From: Desulfurellales bacterium
GTDB lineage: Bacteria > Campylobacterota_A > Desulfurellia > Desulfurellales > Hippeaceae
NCBI GenBank assembly: GCA_027074255.1
Contig: JALTDI010000129.1
Location: forward strand, 1 to 8,649
Length of the DNA: 8,649 nt
Direction of reading: 5' to 3'
Numbering within the stretch: position 1 is the first letter of the stretch; each line of letters starts with the position of its first letter. Made by a program: the position numbers and the translations under genes. Under the pieces are notes generated by a model. The model was not told the origin of the DNA and searched no databases. It worked only from the letters and a program-made list of their open reading frames with translations. Below are positions 1 to 5,945 of the stretch, in pieces.

Positions 1-144
1 AAGGTGGAGTTGGTGGAGGTATGGTGTCCCAAGTGCGGATATAAAAAGATTATACATATGCCCAAAGAAGAGGTGCCCAAATGCCCTAAATGCGGAACCC
101 AAATGATGATAAGCGAACTGCTTGATGAGGGGAAATATTATTAA
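1..144 (+). CDS. Small zinc-ribbon protein, 5' end cut by the window edge
   Basis: Frame 1 is open from the first base to a TAA at 142-144, giving 47 visible residues. Two CPKC knuckles (C9-x2-C12 and C28-x2-C31, counted from the first visible codon) are 15 residues apart, a typical zinc-ribbon or rubredoxin-like metal-site layout. The sequence after the second knuckle is a short acidic tail ending in YY. GTG and TTG codons lie at 4, 10 and 13, so a start inside the window cannot be excluded, but no ribosome site can be seen and the protein more likely continues upstream. The importer gene follows after 24 bases. Function is not recognisable beyond probable Zn binding; it could be a stand-alone ribbon or the C-terminus of a larger protein. 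Confidence 0.6.
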   Translation, partial: KVELVEVWCPKCGYKKIIHMPKEEVPKCPKCGTQMMISELLDEGKYY

Positions 145-150
145 TATTTT
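122..150 (+). promoter_or_regulatory. Weak candidate promoter for the importer operon
   Basis: TTGATG at 122-127 and TATTTT at 145-150 are 17 bases apart, four of six matches each to the -35 and -10 consensus. The site overlaps the 3' end of the zinc-ribbon gene, and the region is AT-rich enough to yield such matches by chance. Read-through from upstream is an equal possibility. Confidence 0.2.
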
Positions 151-168
151 TTTATAAGGAGGTTTTTT

Positions 169-1005
169 ATGAAAAGGTTTTTGGTTTTTCTGATGAGTGT
201 TGTAGCTTTGGTTTTGTTTTCAACATCAGCTGTAACTCACGCCTCTGATTTGAATTTAAAACTCTGGCAGAGCTCGACTCTTTACAAAATCGTTCACAGG
301 GGTGTTTTAAAGGTTGGTTTAAACGCAGGTTACATGCCCTTTGAGATGAGGAGCAGATCGGGACAAATCATAGGCTTTGATGTTGATATCGCAAATGCTA
401 TGGCTAAGGCTATGGGCGTTAAACTAAAACTTATCAACACGGATTGGGACGGTATTATACCGGCACTGTTAACGAACAAATTCGACATTATCATAAGCGG
501 AATGACCATAACACAGAAAAGAAACTTAAAGGTTAATTTTGCAGACCCATACTATGTGGTCGGGCAGACAATACTGCTAAACAAAAAATGGAAAGGCAAA
601 ATTACAGATTATAAACAATTGAACAGCTCAAAATTCACTATTACAGGTATGCTTGGCACGACGGGTGATATAGCCGCAAAGAAATATCTATCCAAAGCTA
701 AGCTCGAGTCTTTCGGAACAGAGGAAGAAGCCGTTATGCAGGTCATCCAGGGCAGAGCCGACGCATTTGTTTACGATGAGCCCTACAATGCAATTTTCTA
801 CGCAACGAAAGGCAAAGGCAAACTTGTTTTCTTGGATAAACCTTTTACCTATGAGCCTCTCGGGTGGGCTATCAGAAAGGGTGATCCGGATTTTTTGAAC
901 TGGCTTAACAACTTTTTAAGAGAAATAAAGCACGATGGATCATACGAAAAAATGCGCAAAAAGTGGTTTATTGACGTTCAGTCCTGGAAGAAGCAGGTTC
1001 AGTAG
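169..1005 (+). CDS. Amino-acid ABC transporter, periplasmic substrate-binding protein
   Basis: A 278-residue solute-binding protein of the HisJ/GlnH type (SBP_bac_3 fold) that captures a polar amino acid in the periplasm and delivers it to the permease encoded next. Residues 1-25 are a Sec signal peptide (MKRF, a hydrophobic core, cleavage probably after THA at 25). The mature part shows family landmarks: the GxxPF-type first strand motif near 54-58, GFDVDIANAMAK at 69-80, GMTIT at 111-115 followed by R118 (the arginine that normally holds the substrate carboxylate), the ADPYY segment at 125-129, and D203 in VYDEP (usually contacts the amino group). The start is fixed by AAGGAGG at 156-162, six bases before the ATG. 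No lipobox is present, so it is a soluble periplasmic protein. The substrate cannot be read reliably; glutamate, glutamine or another polar amino acid is plausible. Confidence 0.93.
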   Translation: MKRFLVFLMSVVALVLFSTSAVTHASDLNLKLWQSSTLYKIVHRGVLKVGLNAGYMPFEMRSRSGQIIGFDVDIANAMAKAMGVKLKLINTDWDGIIPALLTNKFDIIISGMTITQKRNLKVNFADPYYVVGQTILLNKKWKGKITDYKQLNSSKFTITGMLGTTGDIAAKKYLSKAKLESFGTEEEAVMQVIQGRADAFVYDEPYNAIFYATKGKGKLVFLDKPFTYEPLGWAIRKGDPDFLNWLNNFLREIKHDGSYEKMRKKWFIDVQSWKKQVQ

Positions 1006-1013
1006 TATCTAAT

Positions 1014-1961
1014 ATGAGAAAACAGAACAAAGGGAAAAAGCTCTTATGGAACATAGCTTTTGTGTTTGTTTTGATAGGGCTTGGTTTTTTTATCTATCGG
1101 GCAAGTTTAAGAATAAACTATTCGTGGAATTGGAGGGCTGTGCCCTCCTATATTGTTTATCACTCGATTAAGAAAATAGATTCTCCTGTTAACGGCGTTG
1201 TCTTGGGCCATTCCAAGGATACATTAACTATAAAATCTCTTAATGATAAAATAATAAAACTGAAAGTTGAACATACAAAGCTCAAAAAAGGAGACAAAGT
1301 CGGCAAAAACGAGTCCGTAGGTTTTGATTCCCATTATCAGGCAGGACCTCTCTTAATGGGTCTTATTATGACCCTGAAAATATCCTTAGCATCAATAATT
1401 ATGGCATTGATAATAGGCTTTATCACGGGTTTGATGAGAATCTCGAACAACCCTCTTTTGAAAAACCTTGCCGTGACTTATATAGAATTGATAAGGGGCA
1501 CACCTCTGCTTGTTCAAATATTCATAGTTTATTTCTTTATAGGTACTATATTCAATATGACGAGATTTATTGCAGGTGCATTTGCCTTAGCCGTATTTGA
1601 AGGAGCCTATATAGCAGAGATAATAAGGGCTGGAATCCAGTCAATTGCAAAAGGACAAACAGAGGCATCTTTGGCTTTGGGTATGAACTATTTTCAAATC
1701 ATGAGATATATCATTATGCCTCAGGCTATCAAAAGGGTCCTACCTGCACTTGCAGGCCAGTTTATATCGCTCATAAAAGATTCTTCCTTATTGTCTATCA
1801 TATCCATAACAGAGCTAACAAAAGCCGGTAGGGAGGTTGTATCTTCCACATTCAGCCCGTTTGAGGTGTGGTTTACTGTGGCAGCTTTATATTTTATTTT
1901 GACATACACGCTTTCCCTCCTTGACGGATATATAGAAAGGAGACTGGCTCAGGATGAATGA
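1014..1961 (+). CDS. Amino-acid ABC transporter permease with extra periplasmic beta-rich insert
   Basis: Inner-membrane permease of the HisM/GlnP family, 315 residues against roughly 215-240 for the common form. An N-terminal membrane segment (about 11-30) is followed by a WNW-x3-P segment (38-44), then a stretch at about 55-105 with alternating hydrophobic/charged strands and a GD-x-V turn that resembles a small beta-barrel. The permease core begins near 111. The core carries the RGTPLLVQ motif (161-168) and the cytoplasmic EAA loop (217-243; E217, A218, G223, P236) that docks on the ATPase. No strong Shine-Dalgarno is seen before the ATG, which starts 8 bases after the upstream stop, so translation is probably coupled. 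The 3' end overlaps the ATPase gene by 8 bases. It presumably works as a homodimer, since no second permease is encoded. Confidence 0.92.
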   Translation: MRKQNKGKKLLWNIAFVFVLIGLGFFIYRASLRINYSWNWRAVPSYIVYHSIKKIDSPVNGVVLGHSKDTLTIKSLNDKIIKLKVEHTKLKKGDKVGKNESVGFDSHYQAGPLLMGLIMTLKISLASIIMALIIGFITGLMRISNNPLLKNLAVTYIELIRGTPLLVQIFIVYFFIGTIFNMTRFIAGAFALAVFEGAYIAEIIRAGIQSIAKGQTEASLALGMNYFQIMRYIIMPQAIKRVLPALAGQFISLIKDSSLLSIISITELTKAGREVVSSTFSPFEVWFTVAALYFILTYTLSLLDGYIERRLAQDE

Positions 1962-2703
1962 AAACAAAGAAGAATTTATAATAACTGCGGAAAACGTATG
2001 CAAAACATTCCCAAACGGCGTAAAAGCCCTGAGAGACGTTTCTCTTAGCGTTAAAAAAGGTGAGGTTGTTGTAATAATAGGGGCTTCGGGTTCCGGCAAA
2101 ACCACTTTTTTAAGAACAATTAATCAACTCGAATATGTGGATTCAGGCAGAATTATCGTTGACGGGCAGGATGTAACAGACCCCAAAACAAATCTGACTA
2201 AGGTAAGGGCAGAAGTTGGAATGGTATTTCAGCATTTCAACGTATTTCCGCATATGAGCGTTTTAAACAACGTTATACTGGCTCAAACGCTTGTCAAAAA
2301 AAGAAGTAAAAAAGAAGCCGAGGAAGTCGCTTTGGAGTTTTTGAACAAGGTTGGGATTGCAGATAAAAGGGATGATTATCCGGGTAATCTCTCGGGAGGG
2401 CAGCAGCAGAGAGTGGCCATTGCAAGAGCTTTGGCTATGAACCCTCAAATTATGCTGTTTGACGAGGCAACAAGCGCACTTGATCCGGAAATGGTGGGAG
2501 GCATTCTCGACATAATGAAAAGGCTTGCAAGCGAGGGTATAACAATGGTTGTGGTTACCCATGAGATGGGCTTTGCAAGAGAGGCTGCCGACAGGATTGT
2601 TTTTATGGATCACGGTCAAATCATAGAAATAGACACACCGGATAATGTGTTTAAAAATGCCAAGAGTGAGCGTTTAAGACAGTTTTTAAGCCAAATCCTG
2701 TAA
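1954..2703 (+). CDS. Amino-acid ABC transporter ATP-binding protein (GlnQ/HisP type)
   Basis: The 249-residue ATPase that powers the importer. All ABC motifs are intact: Walker A GASGSGKT at 43-50, Q-loop Q93, signature LSGGQ at 146-150, Walker B ending in D170-E171, D-loop SALD at 174-177 and H-loop H203. Length and the PHMSVLNNV segment after the Q-loop are typical of the polar amino-acid uptake subfamily. The start has AAGGAG at 1937-1942 inside the permease gene, 11 bases before the ATG, and the ATG lies within the last codons of the permease. With the two preceding genes this makes a complete SBP-permease-ATPase importer. A specific gene symbol would overstate knowledge of the substrate. 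Confidence 0.95.
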   Translation: MNENKEEFIITAENVCKTFPNGVKALRDVSLSVKKGEVVVIIGASGSGKTTFLRTINQLEYVDSGRIIVDGQDVTDPKTNLTKVRAEVGMVFQHFNVFPHMSVLNNVILAQTLVKKRSKKEAEEVALEFLNKVGIADKRDDYPGNLSGGQQQRVAIARALAMNPQIMLFDEATSALDPEMVGGILDIMKRLASEGITMVVVTHEMGFAREAADRIVFMDHGQIIEIDTPDNVFKNAKSERLRQFLSQIL

Positions 2704-2704
2704 A

Positions 2705-3727
2705 ATGAGAAAAATCAAAATTCCCATAGAAAAAGCCATAGGAAGAGAAATTCCCCACGACTTTACGAAAATAGATAAAAAAAACGGATTCAAAGGCGCT
2801 TATTTCAAGAAAGGTCATATAATTAAGGAAGAAGACATCGATGAGCTTAGGAAAATAGGTAAAAATTATATATACAAAATCATACCCTCAAAAGACGATG
2901 TGCACGAAGATGACTTTGCACTTTCATTGTCACCTCTTCTATCCGGAGAAAATATAAATTTTTCCGATAAACCCAGTGAGGGCAAAATAGTTTTTAAATC
3001 AGCAATAGACGGACTTTTTAAGGTTGATAGAAAACGGTTAATAAAACTAAACTGCATCGACGAGGCATCATTTCCTACTATTCATGACAACTTTCCTGTT
3101 AATAAATCCCAGCAGGTAGCCGCATTTAGGATAATTCCTCTTTTTACAAAAAAAAGTGTACTTGAAAGAGCAAAAAAAATTGCAGATAAGCCCGTAATCT
3201 ATGTCAAACCGTATGTAATAGACAAAGCCAACATCATTGTTACGGGAACCGAAATCTATAAAGGGCTTATAGAAGACGAATTCGTACTTAGAATGACAAG
3301 CAAACTAAAAAACTTCGGTGTGAGCGTGGAAAACAGCACAATTGTTCCGGATGACATCAATGCTATATGCAATGCATTTAAAAGTTTCGATAATGCTCAA
3401 TTTGTCATAGTGACAGGGGGTTCAAGCGTTGATCCGGATGATGTTACAAAAAAAGCGCTAAAAAAATGCTCAGTTAAATTTATAAGAGAGGGTAATCCTA
3501 TACAGCCGGCAAACAATTTGACAATAGGTTATTATAAAGACACAACAGTATGCATCGTGCCTGCCGGAGCACTATATTATCCGGCAAGCGCATTTGATAT
3601 TTTTCTGCCGCGTTTGCTGGCAAAAGATACAATAACGAAAAAAGAGATAGCGGGTTATGCCCTCGGGGGATTGTGCCATTTCTGCAAGGTTTGTGTATAT
3701 CCCGTCTGCCCTTTCGGGAAGGCTTGA
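2705..3727 (+). CDS. MoeA-like molybdopterin-binding protein with C-terminal four-Cys motif
   Basis: A 340-residue protein with a molybdopterin-binding (MoCF/MogA-MoeA G) domain at about 173-308: VTGTE at 179-183 and VTGGSSVDPDD at 236-246 correspond to the TGDE and GGVSxGxxD loops of MoeA. The N-terminal 170 residues do not show the MoeA SAMDGYA segment; they begin with a short segment about ideal for a family-specific cap (KKGHIIKEEDI, 36-45). The last 20 residues hold C324-x2-C327-x2-C330-x4-C335-P, reminiscent of a half-ferredoxin or zinc site. The ATG comes one base after the ATPase stop with no clear ribosome site, implying coupling. Probable role: handling molybdopterin or Mo/W cofactor, in the cytoplasm, alongside the adjacent MoeA. 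Whether the cysteines bind Fe-S, Zn or act as thiol ligands is not visible. Similar Cys-tailed proteins exist in anaerobes, as far as I recall. Confidence 0.8.
   Translation: MRKIKIPIEKAIGREIPHDFTKIDKKNGFKGAYFKKGHIIKEEDIDELRKIGKNYIYKIIPSKDDVHEDDFALSLSPLLSGENINFSDKPSEGKIVFKSAIDGLFKVDRKRLIKLNCIDEASFPTIHDNFPVNKSQQVAAFRIIPLFTKKSVLERAKKIADKPVIYVKPYVIDKANIIVTGTEIYKGLIEDEFVLRMTSKLKNFGVSVENSTIVPDDINAICNAFKSFDNAQFVIVTGGSSVDPDDVTKKALKKCSVKFIREGNPIQPANNLTIGYYKDTTVCIVPAGALYYPASAFDIFLPRLLAKDTITKKEIAGYALGGLCHFCKVCVYPVCPFGKA
3716..3722 (+). promoter_or_regulatory. Ribosome-binding site deciding the moeA start
   Basis: GGGAAGG lies 7 bases before the ATG at 3730, inside the end of the preceding gene. It supports 3730 over the in-frame upstream ATG at 3673, which would add 19 residues with no family similarity and overlap the preceding gene's Cys motif. 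Confidence 0.65.
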
Positions 3728-3729
3728 AA

Positions 3730-4902
3730 ATGATAGATGTAAAAGAAGCCGTAAATATAATATTAAAAAACGCACAGCCGAGGGACATATATGAAGAGAT
3801 TTATATAAGCAATTCAACGGATAGGGTCTGCTTTGATAATGTTACCTGTGATATGGATATACCGACCTTTACAAGGAGTGCGATGGACGGCTATGCATTG
3901 GTGTTTGGTCAAGACAGGCATAGATATAAAATAGTTGAAAACAAAAAGGATTTGAAAGAAAACCGCTGCATAAGAATAAATACCGGCTTCCCCATACCGA
4001 AAATAGCCGATGCCGTTGTGGAGATTGAAAAAACCGTCAAAAACGGAGAATATATAATCATAGAGGATATTGTTCAAAAAGAAAGAAATTTTACAAAGAG
4101 CGGCACGGAACTGAAAAAAGGCAGCCTTCTAATTAAAAAAGGTGAGAAAATAAGCGTTAGAAAGATGGCTTTGTTGGCTTATGCCGGGATTGTAAGCATA
4201 AAGGTCTATCAAAAACCCATCGTCGGTATAATCACGACAGGGGATGAAGTGGTGTTCCCCTCATGCGATCTCCCGGAAAACAGCGTATTCAACTCAAACT
4301 TTTTCATTGTGGACGGGCTTGCAAAAAAATGGGGCGCAAACACGATTTACTTTGGCCATATAAACGATGAAAAAACAGCTTTTAGAGAAAGAATACTCTA
4401 TGCCCTCGACAGGTGTGACGTTCTGCTAACGACAGGGGGGGTCAGCAAAGGCACAAAAGATTACACCAAGGATGTGCTGAGGGATATAGGAGCAAATGTT
4501 CTCTTTGAAAGAACTGCAATAAAACCCGGCAAACCTGCAGCCTTTGCAGCATATAAAGACAAATATATATTCTCGCTGCCCGGCTGGCCTGCCGCTTTAT
4601 ATACAACAGCCTATATCTATTTGAAGCCTTTCCTCATGAAATCGGCAGGTATGAGCAGATACGAGAATATCTTTTTATCCGGCATACTTAACGAAGATAT
4701 GCATTCTCAAAAAGATAAAGATTATTTTAATAGGGTAAAAGTGGAATATAAGAAAGGTGAGTTTTATTTAAACAGTGCGGGTTCCCAAAAAACTGACAAC
4801 TATTATTCCATAGCAAATAGTGACGGTCTCGTGTGGCTTGATACAAAGAAAGAAAATGTGAAGAAGGGAAGCGAACTCCCCTTCTTATTTTTTGAAGATT
4901 AA
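3730..4902 (+). CDS. moeA: Molybdopterin molybdenumtransferase MoeA
   Basis: MoeA inserts molybdate (or tungstate) into adenylylated molybdopterin in the last step of basic Mo-cofactor synthesis, in the cytoplasm. With the start at 3730 the protein has 390 residues, normal for the family. Landmarks in order: IPTFTRSAMDGYA (44-56), NTGFPIP...ADAVVEIE (84-100), TGDE (170-173), NSVFNSN (184-190), GGVSKGTKDY (236-245), KPGKPAAF (265-272) and LPGWP (283-287), then the C-terminal beta domain. The last motif is LPGNP in most MoeA proteins; here Asn is replaced by Trp at 286. It starts two bases after the stop of the MoeA-like gene and ends the plus-strand operon. Its stop overlaps the convergent gene's stop. 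A tungsten-handling role is possible, given two MoeA-type proteins in tandem, but cannot be read from sequence. Confidence 0.93.
   Translation: MIDVKEAVNIILKNAQPRDIYEEIYISNSTDRVCFDNVTCDMDIPTFTRSAMDGYALVFGQDRHRYKIVENKKDLKENRCIRINTGFPIPKIADAVVEIEKTVKNGEYIIIEDIVQKERNFTKSGTELKKGSLLIKKGEKISVRKMALLAYAGIVSIKVYQKPIVGIITTGDEVVFPSCDLPENSVFNSNFFIVDGLAKKWGANTIYFGHINDEKTAFRERILYALDRCDVLLTTGGVSKGTKDYTKDVLRDIGANVLFERTAIKPGKPAAFAAYKDKYIFSLPGWPAALYTTAYIYLKPFLMKSAGMSRYENIFLSGILNEDMHSQKDKDYFNRVKVEYKKGEFYLNSAGSQKTDNYYSIANSDGLVWLDTKKENVKKGSELPFLFFED
4861..4893 (+). terminator. Rho-independent terminator inside the 3' end of moeA
   Basis: AAGAAGGG (4861-4868) pairs perfectly with CCCTTCTT (4879-4886) around a 10-base loop, followed by ATTTTTT (4887-4893). 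The hairpin lies in coding sequence, with the moeA stop at 4900-4902 just beyond the T-run. On the opposite strand the same stem is followed only by a broken T-rich stretch, so it may be a weak terminator for the converging operon. Release at the T-run would give transcripts lacking the stop codon, so true ends may lie a little further on. Confidence 0.5.
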
Positions 4903-5246
4903 ACCTTTTTAAACAATCCTTCCAAATCCACTACTTTATTATCCTGACCCAAAGGATTATCCTGAGGCATACTCGAACTGATTGTTATATTGCTTTTAGC
5001 CTGTACATATTTGCTCTCCAAATCGGATGGTATATTGTCAAATTCATAAACTACCTTATCCATAGAAATAGTCCCTGAGATTTTTTCCTCAAACGGAAAG
5101 CCATAGGGCACAAGCGCAATTTGAATACCCGAAGCTCCGGGAATAACCTGTATTAAAGCTATATCCTCCATCAGGTTATCCTGATTGTTATACGTTCCTA
5201 TTACCGTCTCTCCCGTTACAAGCTTCACAAATTTTATATCACTCAT
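4899..5246 (-). CDS. Conserved hypothetical protein, small beta-rich (possible Sm-like fold)
   Basis: A 115-residue cytoplasmic protein with no signal peptide or membrane segment. The first 90 residues look like a run of short beta strands: KFVKLVTGETVIGTY (5-19), ALIQVIPGASGIQIALVPYGFPF (30-52) and GTISMDKVVYEF (58-69), then SKYVQAKSNITI (78-89). The last 23 residues are polar and probably flexible. The opening KLVTGE-x-VIG and the later LVPYGFPF resemble, from memory, small LSm-like proteins in phages and proteobacteria; this is a fold guess only. The ATG at 5246 is chosen because GGGAGG sits 4 bases upstream; an in-frame TTG at 5258 is less likely. The ATG shares its A with the yraN TGA, and the gene closes the ribosomal operon. 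Function unknown. Confidence 0.75.
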   Translation of the reverse strand: MSDIKFVKLVTGETVIGTYNNQDNLMEDIALIQVIPGASGIQIALVPYGFPFEEKISGTISMDKVVYEFDNIPSDLESKYVQAKSNITISSSMPQDNPLGQDNKVVDLEGLFKKV

Positions 5247-5593
5247 CAATCCTCCCAAAAAGCATTTTCAATCCAATCAACATTATCTTCTCCTTCAATG
5301 CCTATAACATCAAAGCGTATATCATACCCGTCAACTTTTTTCGATAGAAGAAAATATTTTGCACACTCGATTATTCGGCGCTGTTTGACTTTATTAACAA
5401 ACTCTGCGGAATAGCCAAATTCACTGCTATGCCTAGCCTTAACCTCAATGAAGACTATTGTATCATTAGATTTCGCTATTATATCTATTTCGCCGTTTCT
5501 GCACCTGAAATTCTTCTCTAAAATTTTATAGCCCCTGTTTTTAAACAGTGCTTCGGCTTTATCTTCCGCCCACTTTCCGTAGTTTGGATTAAT
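5246..5593 (-). CDS. yraN: YraN/UPF0102 family putative endonuclease, non-canonical start
   Basis: About 115 residues of the YraN family, a PD-(D/E)xK-like nuclease fold of uncertain physiological role, often found beside rplS or rnhB. Counting from the proposed ATT start: YGKWAEDKAEALFKNRGYKIL (5-25) is the family N-terminal helix, NFRCRNGEIDIIA (28-40) carries E35 and D37, VFIEVKAR (47-54) carries the E50-x-K52 motif, and VNKVKQRRI (66-74) follows. All expected active-site residues are present. The frame is open upstream only to a TGA at 5638-5636 and contains no ATG, GTG or TTG before the conserved core. The best start is ATT at 5593, overlapping the rplS TAA as ATTAA; a CTG at 5617 is the alternative. 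The stop overlaps the next gene's ATG. Identity is secure; the start is not. Confidence 0.85.
   Translation of the reverse strand: MNPNYGKWAEDKAEALFKNRGYKILEKNFRCRNGEIDIIAKSNDTIVFIEVKARHSSEFGYSAEFVNKVKQRRIIECAKYFLLSKKVDGYDIRFDVIGIEGEDNVDWIENAFWED
5251..5256 (-). promoter_or_regulatory. Ribosome-binding site deciding the start of the hypothetical gene
   Basis: GGGAGG on the minus strand, 4 bases before the ATG at 5246 and inside the last codons of yraN. It makes the upstream TTG at 5258 an unlikely start. Confidence 0.7.
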
Positions 5594-5945
5594 AACCTTT
5601 TTTCCTAATCTTTGCAGCTTTGCCTCTCCTGTTTCTCAAATAATAGAGCCTTGCCCTTCTGACCTTTCCTCTGTAAACAATTTCAACCTTTTCTACCGTT
5701 TCACTTAGATAGGGAAAGATTTTTTCAACACCCACGCCGTATGATTCTTTCCTTACCGTGAATGTGCCGTTTAGGCCTCTGCCGCCCCTTCTTCTTATCA
5801 CGGTTCCTGCAAATACCTGAGTTCTTTCCTTGTTCCCCTCTTTAACCTTAGTGTAAACCTTGACAGAATCCCCAGGCCACAACTCGGGTATATCTTTATT
5901 GTAACTTTTTACCAACTCTTCTTCAAAAGCCCTCATTTTATCCAT
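5589..5945 (-). CDS. rplS: Large ribosomal subunit protein bL19
   Basis: A 118-residue bL19, normal length, which sits at the 30S-50S interface. Signature segments are PGDSVKVYTKVKEGNKERTQVFAGTVI, TFTVRKESYGVGVEKIFPY and GKVRRARLYYLRNRRGKAAKI. AGGAG at 5952-5956 lies six bases before the ATG and inside trmD; the gene overlaps trmD by 8 bases. The strong ribosome site contrasts with the weak one of trmD, in line with the need for far more ribosomal protein than methyltransferase. Confidence 0.97.
   Translation of the reverse strand: MDKMRAFEEELVKSYNKDIPELWPGDSVKVYTKVKEGNKERTQVFAGTVIRRRGGRGLNGTFTVRKESYGVGVEKIFPYLSETVEKVEIVYRGKVRRARLYYLRNRRGKAAKIRKKGY

Noticed and set aside
2263..2619. 118-codon open frame antisense to the ABC ATPase
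   Set aside because: Cys/His-rich, no family resemblance, no ribosome site, and fully inside a gene with all catalytic motifs on the other strand.
3673..3729. Longer MoeA starting at the upstream ATG
   Set aside because: The extra 19 residues are out-of-frame reading of the preceding gene's Cys tail; the ATG at 3730 has a good ribosome site and fits family length.
3498..4077. Three overlapping minus-strand frames across the two moe genes
   Set aside because: They are antisense to conserved motifs, overlap each other and have no translation signals.
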